From Alisma plantago-aquatica (taxonomy: Eukaryota > Streptophyta > Magnoliopsida > Alismatales > Alismataceae), in contig OY856413.1 of the NCBI GenBank assembly GCA_963693085.1, forward strand, positions 466,669,379-466,733,378: 64,000 nucleotides of DNA, in the 5' to 3' direction. The translations under genes were made by a program, and so were the position numbers. This document shows positions 47,412 to 59,369 of this stretch, one piece after another. Below the pieces are notes generated by a model. That model saw only the letters and a list, made by a program, of their open reading frames with translations. It was not told the DNA's origin and searched no databases. Positions within the stretch are counted from its first letter, which is position 1, and each line of letters begins with the position of its first letter.

Positions 47412-47839
47412 CCTGTAGGTAAGCTCCATGGCCTTCCTTCACCTTGATTTCATGGTGGAAATCACAAATCAATGCTTGATTTCTTCTTTTCTTCACTCAA
47501 TCTTCAACTCTAGCTAATTCTTTCACTCAAAGACTTGAGGACAAGCCTTTGGATAGTTGAAGGAGTTTTTTCCACCATTGTTGACATGAAGCTCCAAGCT
47601 TTGAAGCTCATTTGAAGGCGAGTTATATAACTTGAACCCTTATTCATTGTTATTGAATTCAATTTCTCAATTAGATATGTTCAATTGTTCTTCTTGAAAT
47701 TTCTTTGATTAATTGTTGAAACTACCATGGAAATGGCAGTAGATTTCGAGGGGTTGAAGCTTGATGATTATGACATCATCCTAAGCACATATCTCAACAT
47801 AATTTAATTTCAAACAGATTCATGAATTTTAGCCCAATC

Positions 47840-48400
47840 GATTTTGACAAACCGGTTTGCAAACCGTTTGGAGGTTGAGTTCCAAACCGTTTGGACATGG
47901 TTGATCAAATGGGATAGTTGACCATTTGGAGCCTTAAATGGTTTCAAACTGTTTGGACATATTGAGTTGATCGTTTGGGTTGAGTTGACCGTTTGGTCAA
48001 GTAAGTTCATAATCAATTGGAGTCTTAAACGGTTTCAAATCGTTTGGACAGTTAGGTCAAAACCGTTTGGAGCCTTAAACGGTTTCAAACCATTTGGACC
48101 AAGTCAATCAAAACCGTTTGGTGATCCAATGGTTGATATTTGAAGGTTGGAGATATAAGAGTCAATAATTTATGAACTTGAATAATTCAATTGATGAAGG
48201 AATTGTTGATGCAAAACCCTAATCGGTTTAGTTGATTGAGAACCCCATTTGCACTTTCAGTTTCAAGGGTAGTTTGGACCAAACGGTCTAGAGACCATTT
48301 GAGTCCAAACTGTCTTGAAACCATTTGGGGTCAAACGGTCTCAGGACCGTTTGGACTCAAATGGTTTCAAATCGTTTAGAGATCAAACGGTCAAGATCGT
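47840..48400. repeat. AAACGGTTT inverted-repeat block in 5' LTR of C
   Basis: About 20 copies or variants of CAAACGGT / ACCGTTTG occur, many in facing pairs. It matches 54535-55100 in the 3' LTR and 18415-19215 in B. Confidence 0.87.
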
Positions 48401-48974
48401 TTGGTGACTCAATGTAATCAAATCAATTGATAACTTAATGTGATGAAGGATCAATTGACCCTATAATTGTTACTTATGTATAGTAGAGATAATTACAAGG
48501 GTTGTACCTTTAAGGTACTAAATGATTAGTAAACCTAGATGAGTTATTCCTTGAAGCTTAAGTAAGCAAAATCTCAATACACTATGTCAACTCTAATTGA
48601 ATGTAATTAATTGAAGGGTTGGTTGACCTAATATAACCAAGTTTGATCTAGTCAACATCCTAGAGAGGATGAAAGAGAGAGGAATTCATACATGTATAAT
48701 AACCATGTAAAGGTCAAGCCTTAACACCTTCAATTTGAATAATTATGTAATTAGGGTATGATCCATAATAAAGAGATTATGAAACCCTAATCAAGAAGGT
48801 TGTTGAGCCCTAACCCTAATTTAGGGCAATATCAGATGTAACCCTAATCTAGGGTAATGGTGTAACTCTAAACTAGGATGATAAAATGGGAAATCCCAAT
48901 TCAGGGTAACATCATGAAAAACCCTAATTTGAGAAGATGCTTCATGAAACCCTAATTTTGGGAAAAGTTATATG

Positions 48975-49210
48975 AGAAACCCTAATTGAGGGTAATTCCA
49001 TGAGAAACCCTAATTGAGGTTGATTCCATGAGAAACCCTAATTGAGGGTGATTCCATGAGAAATCCTAATTGAGGTTGATTCCATGAGAAACCCTAATTG
49101 AGGGTGATTCCATGAGAAAACCTAATTGAGGTTGATTCCATGAGAAACCCTAATTGAGGGTGATTCTATGAGAAACCCTAATTGAGGGTGATGCCATGAG
49201 AAACCCTAGT
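48975..49210 (+). repeat. 28-bp AAACCCTAATT minisatellite in 5' LTR of C
   Basis: Eight tandem 28-bp units each contain AAACCCTAATTGAGG followed by TGATTCCATGAG. Units with GAGGGTG and GAGGTTG alternate at the start, giving a 56-bp higher period. Looser AAACCCTAA copies flank it on both sides. Confidence 0.93.
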
Positions 49211-49477
49211 TGGGATGAATAGTAAACCCTAATTATGGGCAATGTGATGTGAAAGCCGAATGAAGGGTGATGCTATATGCAATCCTAACCCTAATGAAGG
49301 GTGATGGTATGTGAAATCCTAACCCTAATGAAGTATGATAGTATGTGAAACCCTAAACCCTAATAAAGGGTGATGGTATGGGAGACCTAATCCTAATAAT
49401 GGAATAGTGATTATTACACTGATAAGGGAAATACCTAAAGCGATTGATTATAGGTAACCTTATAGCAAGCAATGCCT

Positions 49478-49830
49478 TAACCTGGAATAATGTCACAGGA
49501 CTGGTAATAGCCCAATACCTGGAATAATGTCACAGGATTGGTCACAACCCAATTCCTGGAATAGTTGCACATGATTGGTGTAGTTCAATACCTGGAATAG
49601 TTGCACATGATTGGCATAGTTCAATACCTGGAATAGTTGCACAGGATTGGCATAGTTCAATACCTGGAATAGTTGCACAGGATTGGCATAGTCCAATACC
49701 TAGAATGGATGCACAGGTTTGGCATAGTCTAATACCTGGAATGGATACACATGAATAATATAAGTCTAATGCTTGTACTAGTTGTATAGGATTGGTATAA
49801 TCCAATGCCTGGAATATTTATACAGGATTG
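49478..49830 (+). repeat. 36-bp minisatellite in 5' LTR of C
   Basis: About nine to ten units each contain GGATTGGCATAGTTCAATA followed by CCTGGAATAGTTGCACA. It is the reverse-complement relative of the array at 16520-17320 in B. Confidence 0.92.
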
Positions 49831-50688
49831 GTATAGACCAATGCCTGAACAAGACATGATGATGTACACTCTCATGTCCAGTATAAACCAAAAGATGTTT
49901 AGCATATTGGCTAAGGCCAATCGATAGAAATAAGAAAAACTCATGGGTGACATATCAGAGTAATGAGTATCATGAGAAAAGCATGGGATGTTGAGTTAAT
50001 ATAACAAATAAATGATATACATGTTCTTCCTATTCCTTATAAAGATAATAGATGATTTAATGCTCTATCATAGATAGTTGCAATATTTAAAGATGAGAAT
50101 GATCTAAACTGCTTATTCTCTACTCAGATTTATATTATACACTGCAATAATAATGTTTTTGGCGAAGAGTTATATATCTCACTGGGGCAATTTTCAATTG
50201 TCTCACTCCCATGGGATCTAACATTTTTTAGGTGGACAAGCACGGAGGAGATTGAGAACATCTTGCAGAGGAAGAACTTCAGCAGCATCAGGGACAAAAG
50301 TGACAACTCAAGTTGAGTGTACTGTTTGTCGTGTCTTGTAGATAGATGTCCTATGTGTCGTCTCTGTACTTTCATGTCCTCGGAGTTAATAGTTAGTGCT
50401 TTTAATGAATCATTTTGAGATTTTGACTTGATGCCTCGAGGTTCTTATGTTGTATGTGTTTAGCTTTTAACAAGGCAGTTGATGTTGTAACCCTCGAGAA
50501 GAGATGGTACAAGATATGTACTTATGAACCAGGACGTAAATGTAATACATTGGTTCTTGTTGAAAGAGTTTTCCTATGATTGGATCTCTTTGAAAAAGGT
50601 TTTATTTTTTAGTGATTTTCAGTCATTGCTGCTTATGTTTAATTCTGCTTAATCAGTAACGATTTGTTTGTCGGTCGTTACAATTTAG

Positions 50689-50702
50689 TGGTATCAGAGC
50701 TC
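50689..50702 (+). other. Primer-binding site, initiator tRNA-Met, element C
   Basis: TGGTATCAGAGCTC follows the LTR end after ATTTAG, exactly as in B. Confidence 0.93.
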
Positions 50703-50816
50703 TAGGTTTGCTGAGTCTACAGAGACATAGGACTAAGGTGTTGACTTTGTTCTAAGTATACCAAGTATCTCTTATAGTGCATTCTGTTTATGCAGGAGAA
50801 GATATATAACTCAAGG

Positions 50817-51891
50817 ATGTCTGGAGAACATGAGGAACATGTTGCTGAGAGCAATGTTGCTGCACCAGTAGAAGGTGTCGAGGATCAGTCAAGAAGAAAC
50901 AGTGCCTGAGAATCCCCATCTTGATGAAGTCATGATGAGAAACCCAACTTTTTCTACACTTTTTGGGAAATTCATGACTACAGTGAAGCATATAACAGAC
51001 CGGATGCCAGCACCAGCACCTAGGGCACCTGCTCCCAATGAGGGATATGGATCTGGAAAGACTTTTGAATGATTACGTCGTGTAGGAGCCATAGAATATG
51101 CTGGTACATCTGACCCAACAGATGTTGATCTCTGGCTCACTGAGTTAGAAAAGGCCTTTAAGATCCTTAGTATCCCAGATGCTGACAAAGTTAAACATGT
51201 TGTGTACCTTTTGAAGGGTAGTGCTGGACATTGGTGGGCTATAGAAGAAATAAAAAGGAATGATGAAGAGGTTGGTTGGGAGGAATTTTGTTGAGAATTC
51301 GTCAATAAGTATTTTCCAAGGACATATTTATATGAAAAGATCTCATAGTTTGAGAAGATTCGATAGGGAGCCATGTCGATAAGTGAATATGAGGTTAAGC
51401 TCATGGAACTTTTACGATTTTGTCCTCAAATGGCTGCTACTGAGGAGGAAAAGATTTGACGTTTTGAGAAAGGACTGAATGTTGAAATGTCTATTCCAGC
51501 ATCTGCCCTAGAAAGTAGAGAGAGGTTTGCCACATTTGTGGAATCAATTCGGAGGATAGAAAGATCTATGACAAAGAAACACTAGACATACACACAGTCA
51601 CAAGGACTAATGATTAGTGGTACTAAACAACCAAAATCTTCACCAGTTCAACCTCAATATAGTACATCAATGCAGAGGTCATCAAGTCAAGGTCAAGCTT
51701 GTCATAAATGTGGACAGATAGGACATTTTAGACAACAATGTCCAAGAAGAAACAATGAGGTGACCCAACAGTCAGGGTACAATCTGCAAAACCCACAAGG
51801 ACCTCAGTCTAGTGGAGCAGATGGTAGAGGACGAAGACAAGTGTCACAGTTTGGTCCATCTACTTCTGGTAGTAGAGGACAAAGGCAATAA
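50817..51891 (+). pseudogene. Gag of element C, with frameshift and nonsense codons
   Basis: The start is ATG 50817 (MSGEHEEHVAES). A single-base frameshift before 50909 moves the frame to that of EETVPENPHLDEV. Gag core sequence follows (VDLWLTELEKAFKILSIP, then VVYLLKGSAGHWWAIEE at 51124-51245). FVESIRRIERS and a CCHC zinc knuckle CHKCGQIGHFRQQC (51690-51735) come next, and the frame ends with TAA at 51889-51891. Stops occur after GKTFE (51070), at 51292 and at several later sites. It aligns throughout with the gag of B. No protease or pol follows. Confidence 0.87.
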
Positions 51892-53137
51892 CAGATAACA
51901 ACTAACTCCATGTTTTGTGTCAGATAAGATGCTAGATAACTTGTAAAAGGTAGACTTGTCAAGATAGAACTTTCTATTTTGAATCATCTTATGTTCCCTA
52001 CTAAAGAAAGGTAGTTGTTTTTTAGTTCATCTGAATAATACTTTAAGGATGTGAGGAAGATATAAGAAGGATGAGAACTTATGTTCAGTTTAATATTCTC
52101 TTATATGTTTTGAAGTTTCTCTATATATATATGGAACATAATATAAAATAAATACATACTACCTAATTTCAGTTCTTGAATACCCTGGCCAGGTATTCAT
52201 TTATTGAAGGCAAGGTAAGTATGACATATCTAGATTGTTATCTTTATGATTACCCTGATCAAGTATTCAGTCTGAAACAATCTAAAAGAACCTAAAGAAG
52301 TAGGAGATGTGGCATGGATATTTCCACCACATTTAATTGATATACGAAGGAATTTGATTATGAATCAACTTACAAGCAAAAGAATATGTTTAGTACAATG
52401 TATACCCTGGTCTAAAGACCAAGAGGTAACAGTTACCTGATAAGAGGTAACAATAAAAATGATGAACTGAGGGTTTGAATACCCACATCTAGTGATCATG
52501 ATGATAATGAGAATAAGGAATGATGAGATGTAATCATCCTTATAATTCCTATGTTGATGGCAAGGAACCAAGGATAAAATAAGGGTAAATAACTCATGAA
52601 CATAGAAAGTTCATGCAATATATAGAGGAGATGATAACCTCTTTTCATGGATAGACAACCCTAGATAATGATGGGGTGATAAGAAGAATATGATCCTTTG
52701 TTTTCTTTCCTTTCAGGGACATGGCAATCAAGTGGGTTTTTAGGACACTTGATGTGCACAATTAAAAATGTTTATCTGATGGATACTGAGAAAAGTATCA
52801 GTTTGTCTTGGACTTGGGTTCCAAGAAAAAGACATATATAACAAGTAATGTCTCAGGATGAAAGATGAAAATGTGATGTGTTTCCAGTACATGTGATGAA
52901 CACCATGGTAAGGAATTCTGGTATCAGATAATTTATGTTGACTACCTAGAAGGGGTTAACTGTGAAATAAGTTTAGCTATATTATATAGCATGGACATCA
53001 TATGTTAGGGGTTTATGCTTTGCATAAACATGACATTGAGATGTTATGTGAAGACTTGATGAGATGATATATGAATAATATATGTCTCCCTTTATCTGGG
53101 ATTTCGGGGACGAAATCCTTGTTAGGGGTTTATAACT
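51892..53137 (+). other. Noncoding interior of C downstream of gag
   Basis: AT-rich sequence without recognisable pol. Large parts resemble, in reverse complement, 13009-14332 of B. Close to the 3' LTR it has GGGATTTCGGGGACGAAATC (53098-53117), a motif common before the 3' LTR of Tekay/Del elements, then TTAGGGGTTTATAACT as the likely polypurine region. Confidence 0.82.
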
Positions 53138-54534
53138 TGTAACATCCCTGACATGGGTTATGCTTTAACCCTAGGTGTTTTGTTTAAGAAAGATAATTAT
53201 ATGATTTCTCTTATCTTTTGAAAAATAATTAAGGTTCAAGAGGAACTTATATTTCAATTTTAGTCCTTTTTAAACAATGTTGAAATAATGTTTTGCCTGT
53301 TTTGGACTAAGTGCAAATTACCCAAGTTGAGGGGTTAAATTGCAAATGTTACATGATAAAATTTTCCTCATGTGTTGAAGCATCATGAGAATGAAGATGA
53401 TGCAGAGGTATGGCTTGGGAAAGCCTAAGTACCAAGAAAGAGTTGATAAAGCAATGTTTATGCATTAAAACCTAGTTTTGGTGTGATGTGCAATTTACCC
53501 AAAACCCAGGGTTCAATATGCAAATTACCACTTCAAAATAGTCCCTAATCTTTCTTGGCATCATGTAGAGCAAATAAAATGAGAGGGGCATCTCATTTGT
53601 ATCATTTTGGCGGAAAGAGAATCTTGATATTAAAATAATCAAGATTTAAGCATAATTGAAACCCTAATTCAATTTAATGCAAAAATAATTATATTAATTG
53701 AAGTGCCCTTCAACCAAAATTGAAATGGTTGAAATCCATATATGTGGACGTCCTTGTGCCTTGAAAAGGCCACGAAAATATCCAAGTGAGTGGAGATCCC
53801 ACTCACATTAATATAAGAAAAAGAAATATCCACTCACTTATGGATATTATTATATGATTTAAGGTGCTTAATTTGTTTTCCTTTAAATCGTGGATAATTG
53901 AGAGGAATATGAGGCAAGGAAGATATCCTCGTATATAAGGAAGAGAAGGGGGCAAATGGCAAGGAAATGGAGGAGTTATCCCCTACTTTCTCTCTCTTAA
54001 ATGAATTTTCAAATAAAATGCATATATGCTCATTTATCCATGAGTTGAAAGGGTAATTTCGAAACCACTTTCACTCTTTTCTTGCAAAGAGACCAAGGGA
54101 TCTTAGGAGAAACAGAAGGACGACCCCCAACCTGTAGGTAAGATCCATGGCCTTCCTTCATCTTGATTTCATGGTGGAAATCACAAATCAATGCTTGATT
54201 TCTTCTTTTCTTCACTCAATCTTCAACTCTAGCCAATTCTTTCACTCAAAGACTTGAGTATGAGCCTTGGGATAGATGAAGGAGTTGTTTCCACCATTTT
54301 TGACGTGAATCTCCAAGCTTTGAATCTCATTTGAAGGCAGGTTATATAACTTGAACCCTTATTCATTGTTATTGAATTCAATTTCTCAATTAGATATGTT
54401 CAATTGTTCTTCTTGAAATTCCTTTGACTAATTGTTGAAACTACCATGGAAATGGTAGTAGATTTTGAGGGGTTGAAGCTTGATGATGATGACATCATCC
54501 TAAGCACACATCTCAACATAATTTAATTGCAAAC

Positions 54535-55100
54535 GGTTTCATGAATTTTGGCCCAATCGGTTTTGACAAACTGTTTGGTGACCATGCAAACCGTTTGGAG
54601 GTTGAGTTCCAAAGTGTTTGGACATGGTTGACCGAATGGGACAGTTGATTGTTTGGAGCCTGAAATGGTTTCAAACTGTTTGGACATATTGAGTTGACCG
54701 TTTGGTCAAGTAAGTTCAACACCGATTGGAGTCTTAAACAGTTTCAAACCGTTTGGACAGTTAGGTCAAAACCGTTTGGAGCCTTAAATGGTTTCAAACC
54801 ATTTGGACCAAGTCAACCAAAACCGTTTGGTGATCCAATGGTTGATATTTGAAGGTTGGAGATCTAAGAGTCAATAATTGATGAACTTGAATAATTCAAT
54901 TGATGAAGGAATTGTTGATGCAAAACCCTAATCGGTTTAGTTGATTGAGAACCCCATTTCGAATTTTGGTTTCAAGGGCAATTTGGACCAAACAGTCTTG
55001 AGACTGTTTGAGTCCAAATGGTCTTGAAACCGTTTGGGGTCAAACGGTCTCAGGACCGTTTGGACTCAAACGGTTTCAAACCGTTTAGAGATCAAAGGGT
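54535..55100. repeat. AAACGGTTT inverted-repeat block in 3' LTR of C
   Basis: This is the counterpart of 47840-48400, for example the facing pair AAACGGTTTCAAACCGTTT near 55068-55086. Confidence 0.87.
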
Positions 55101-55683
55101 CAAGATCATTTGGTGACTCAATGTGATCAAATCAATTGACAAGTTAATGTGATGAAGGATCAATTGACCCTATAATTGTTACCGATGTATAGTAGAGATA
55201 ATTACAAGGGTTGTACCTTTAAGGTACTAAATGATTAGTAACCCTAGATGAGTTATTCCTTAAAGCTTAAGTAAGCAAAATCTCAATACACTATGTCAAC
55301 TCTAATTGAATGTAATTAATTGAAGGGTTGGTTGACCTAATATAACCAAGTTTGATCTAGTCAACATCCTAGAGAGGATGAAAGAGAGAGGAATTCATAC
55401 ATGTATAATAATCATGTAAAGGTCAAGCCTAAACACCTTCAATTTGAATAATTATGTAATTAGGGTATGATCCTTAATAAAGAGATTATGAAACCCTAAT
55501 CAAGAAGGTTGTTGAGCCCTAACCCTGATTTAGGGCAATAACAAATGTAACCCTAATCTAGGGTAATGGTGTAACTCTAAACTAGGATGATAATATGGGA
55601 AATCCCAATTCAGGGTAACATCATGAAAAACCCTAATTTGAGAAGATGCTTCATGAAACCCTAATTTTGGGCAAAGTTATATG

Positions 55684-55915
55684 AGAAACCCTAATTGAGG
55701 GTGATTCCATGAGAAACCCTAATTGAGGTTGATTCCATGAGAAACCCTAATTGAGGGTGATTCCATGAGAAATCCTAATTGAGGTTGATTCCATGAGAAA
55801 CCCTAATTGAGGGTGATTCCATGAGAAAACCTAATTGAGGTTGATTCCATGAGAAACCCTAATTGAGGGTGATTCTATGAGAAATCCTAATTGAGGGTGA
55901 TGTCATGAGAAACCC
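55684..55915 (+). repeat. 28-bp AAACCCTAATT minisatellite in 3' LTR of C
   Basis: Eight units, with the same alternation of two unit types as in the 5' LTR. The array therefore predates this insertion. Confidence 0.93.
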
Positions 55916-56179
55916 TAGTTGGGATGAATAGTAAACCCTAATTATGGGCAATGTGATGTGAAAGCCTAATGAAGGGTGCTATATGCAATCCTAACCCTAA
56001 TGAAGGGTGATGGTATATGAAATCCTAACCCTAATGAAGTATGATAGTATGTGAAACCCTAAACCCTAATAAAGGGTGATGGTATGGGAGACCTAATCCT
56101 AATAATGGAATAGTGATTATTACATTGATAAGGAAAATACCTAAAGCGATTGATTATAGGTAACCTTATAGCAAGAAAT

Positions 56180-56590
56180 GCCTTAACCTGGAATAATGTC
56201 ATAGGATTGGTAATAACCCAATACCTGGAATAATGTCACATGATTGGTCACAACCCAATACCTGGAATAGTTGCACATGATTGGCGTAGTTCAATACCTG
56301 GAATAGTTGCACAAGATTGGCATAGTTCAATACCTGGAATAGTTGCACAAGATTGGCATAGTTCAATGCCTGGAATAGTTCCACAGGATTGGCATAGTTC
56401 AATACCTGGAATAGTTGTACAGGATTGGCATAGTCCAATACCTGGAATGGATGCATAGGTTTGGCATAGTCTAATACCTGGAATGGATACACATGAATAA
56501 TATAAGTCTAATGCTTCTACTAGTTGCACATGATTGGTATAATCCAATGCCTGGAAAATTTATACAGGATTGGTATAAACCAATGCCTGA
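56180..56590 (+). repeat. 36-bp minisatellite in 3' LTR of C
   Basis: About ten units, matching 49478-49830 unit by unit with small changes. Confidence 0.92.
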
Positions 56591-57417
56591 ACAAGACATG
56601 ATGATGTACACTCTCATGTCCAGTATAAACCAAAAGATGTTTAGCATATTGGCTAAGGCCAACCGATAAAAACAAGAAAAACTCATGGGTGACATATCAG
56701 AGTAATGAGTATCATGAGAAAAGCATGGGATGTTGAGTTAATATAACAAATAAATGATATACATGTTCTTCCTATTCCTTATAAAGAGAATAGATGATTT
56801 AATGCTCTATCATAGATAGTTGCAATATTTAAAGATGAGAATGATCTAAACTGCTTATTCTCTTCTCGGATTTATATTATACACTGCAATAATAATGTTT
56901 TTGGCGGAGAGCAATATCTCTCGCTGGAGCAATTTTCAATTGTCTCACCCCCGTGGGATCAAACATTTTTTTAGATGGATGAGCATGGAGGAGATTGAGA
57001 ACATGTTACAGAGGAAGAACTTCAGCAGCAGCAGTGACAGCTCAGGTTGAGTGTACGGTCTGTCGTGTCTTGTAGATAGATTTCCTATGTGTCATCTCTA
57101 TATTCTCAGGTCCTCGGATTTAATAGTTAGTGCTTTTAATGAATTGTTTTGAGATTTTGGCTTGATGCCTCGAGGTTCTTATGATGTATGTGTTTAGATT
57201 TTAACAAGGCAGTTGATGTTGTAACCCTCGAGAAGAGATTGTACAAGATATGTACTTATGAACCAGGACGTAAATGTAATACATTGGTTCTTATTGAAAG
57301 AGTTTTCTTATGATTGGATCTCTTTGAAAAAGGTTTTAATTTTTAGTAATTTTCAGTAATCCGCTGCTTACGTTTAATTCCGCTTAATCAGTAACGATTT
57401 CTTTGTCAGTCGTTACA

Positions 57418-57422
57418 TTTAT
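57418..57422. repeat. Target site duplication of element C, right copy
   Basis: TTTAT, identical to 42369-42373. Confidence 0.93.
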
Positions 57423-58260
57423 CCCCAAGATGTAGGATGATTATCCCAAGTCTTTCATAGAGAATTTATTTCCAAGCCATGTCTTTACCTTTTGTAAAGT
57501 AGGGATGTCATTCCCCATAATAGTATGTCATCTACATATAATATGAGGAATGTCATTATGCTCCCACTAACCTTCTTGTACACATAAGGTTCATCTTCAT
57601 TTTGAATAAAGTCAAACCCTTTGACCGTCTCATCAAAATGAAGATTCTAGGTTCGAGATGACTGCTTCAATCTATAAATTGACCTTTGTAGCTTATAGAC
57701 TTTATTTGCATCCTTTGGATTGATAAAACCCTTAGGTTGTTTCATATACACATCTTTGAGTAAATTCTCATTAAGGAATGTTGTTTTAACATCCTTCTAC
57801 CAAATTGCATAGTCATGATAAGCTGCAATAACAAGCAAGATACTGATGGACTTAACCATGGCCACTGGAGAAAATGTTTTGTCATAGTCAACACCTTAAA
57901 CTTATCAGAAACCCTTTGCTACCAATATGCTCTTATAGGTTTGTACTTTATCATCCATGTCGATCTTCTTCTTGAAGACCCACTTGCACCCTATCGATTT
58001 TACCCCTTTAGGTGGATCCACCAAATCTATACTTTGTGGTATACATGGATTCCATCTCAGATCTCATGGCCTCAAGCCATTTCTCAAACTCTGGTCCCTC
58101 TATAACATCTTGATAGTAAATTGGCTCATCATCTATGACCAATTGTCTGCCTTCCTGAGTTATAAGATATCCAAATCTTTCAGGCTCAAGGTGTGTCCTA
58201 TTATATCTACAAGGTTCTTTTGTTACTTGAGGAATTTGAGATTCCACAACACTTTGTGAA
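57423..58260 (-). pseudogene. Reverse transcriptase (N-terminal and palm) of copia element E
   Basis: On the minus strand, frame 58247-58008 encodes the usual copia linker and RT start (EGPEFEKWLEAMRSEMESMY). Further down, degenerate RT continues to the catalytic motif ILYVDDILL (YVDD codons at 57527-57538). It is separated from the RT end at 42368 by the insertion of C. Several stops and small frame changes are present. Confidence 0.85.
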
Positions 58261-59240
58261 TCTCTAGGTTCCTCTTGTACATATTACAGTTCAATGTCTT
58301 CTTGTTGGTCTCAAACCTCTTTGAGCTCTACTTTCCTCCCACTGATTCTTTTGGAAATAAATTCTTTTTCTAGGAATGCAATATCTCTAGAAATAAAAAC
58401 TTTATTGTCAAATGGATTATATAAGTAGTATCCCACAATTTTTTTGAGATATCCAACAAAACAACATTTTTTAGATCTAGCACCAAGCTTTTCAGGAAAT
58501 ATTTTCTTGACATAAGTTTCGCAACCCCAAATCATCATAAAAGACATTTTGGGACGTTTCCAAGTCCGTATCTCATATGGTATCTTTTGAACCGACTTAT
58601 ATGGTACTCAATTTAGTGTAAACACAGTGGTTCACATAGCATACCCCTAGAAGGTAGTTGGAAGCTCAACTAAACTCATCATTGATCGCACCATATCCAG
58701 TAATGTGTGATTCCTTCTTTCTGATACACCAATATGATGAGGTGTTCCAGGTGGAGTCTACTGGGATACAATCTCATGAGCTCTAAGAAGGTCCTCAAAC
58801 TCTTGGTTTAAGTAATCTTCACCTCAATCAGAACGAAGTGCCTCAATACTTTTACCAAGTTGGTTCTGTACTATATTCATAAACTCCTTGAACTTTTCAA
58901 GAGTTTCTGACTTATGTTTCATTAAATAAACATAGCCATACCTACAAAAGTCATCAGTGAAGGTAATGAAGTACTGGAACCCACCTCTAGTGGTTGTTCT
59001 AAAAGGTCCACACATATGTATGTATGAATCCTAATAGATCACTAGCCCTCTCATTGTTACCACTGAAAGGGGTCTTAGACATCTTGCCCAACAAACAAGA
59101 TTCACATGTCTCTATTGATTCAAAATCAAAAGAGTCTAGATAACCACTTTTATGGAGTTTAGATATGCGATTCTCATTTATGTTCCCTAGACGACAATGC
59201 CAAAGGTATGTTTTGTTTGAGTCGTTGATTTTTAGGCTTA
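58261..59240 (-). pseudogene. Integrase and GAG-pre-integrase region of copia element E
   Basis: From the right: KTYLWHCRLGNINENRISKLH (59150-59220) with His and Cys of the zinc-binding pre-integrase region, then ETCESCLLGKM. The integrase core follows, with CGPFRTTTRGGFQYFITFTDDF (59015 onward) and IEALRSD. The C-terminal part has WGCETYVKKIFPEKLGARSKK and GYYLYNPFDNKVFISRDI (58530-58350), typical of copia polyproteins. Stops separate these pieces, so it is inactive. Confidence 0.87.
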
Positions 59241-59369
59241 TATATATATATATATATGGCTATTTATTTGTTACCCGGCGGGTACTTTTGATTAAGTTAC
59301 CCGGCAGCATGTTCACGGTGGCAGGTGCATGTAATTAAGTCCAAGTTACTGTAGCACGCGTTCAGCAAA

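Larger units (their letters stand above)
42374..50682 (+). repeat. 5' LTR of element C, split by solo LTR Y
   Basis: It runs from TGTAACATCCCTGACC to GTCGGTCGTTACA. Excluding Y and its duplicated flank it is about 4270 bp, matching the 4280-bp 3' LTR. Internal blocks are an AAACGGTTT inverted-repeat region (47840-48400), a 28-bp AAACCCTAATT array (48975-49210) and a 36-bp minisatellite (49478-49830). It contains no gene. Confidence 0.93.
42374..57417 (+). mobile_element. Gag-only giant-LTR retrotransposon C (Tekay-like), complete
   Basis: The 5' LTR (42374-50682, interrupted by Y), initiator tRNA-Met PBS, damaged gag, noncoding interior and 3' LTR (53138-57417) are flanked by perfect TTTAT duplications. 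Without Y the element is about 11 kb, of which about 8.5 kb is LTR and only 2455 bp interior. No protease, RT, RNase H or integrase is visible, so movement needed enzymes from another element. It is the plus-strand counterpart of B. Confidence 0.93.
53138..57417 (+). repeat. 3' LTR of element C (4280 bp)
   Basis: It runs from TGTAACATCCCTGACA to GTCAGTCGTTACA and matches the 5' LTR with Y removed. It carries the same three repeat blocks (54535-55100, 55684-55915 and 56180-56590). It contains no gene. Confidence 0.95.
57418..59240 (-). mobile_element. Ty1/copia retrotransposon E, continued (RT and integrase)
   Basis: This is the same minus-strand element as 41136-42373, resumed after C. It covers RT, linker, integrase and the start of the GAG-pre-integrase region. 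It ends near a TA run at about 59240, where the Mutator-like element begins. Its gag and 5' LTR are not in the window and may lie beyond that element. Confidence 0.85.

Noticed and set aside
48975..49210. Interstitial telomere block
   Set aside because: Units are 28 bp, not pure TTTAGGG, and the same array is in both LTRs of C, so it is part of the transposon.
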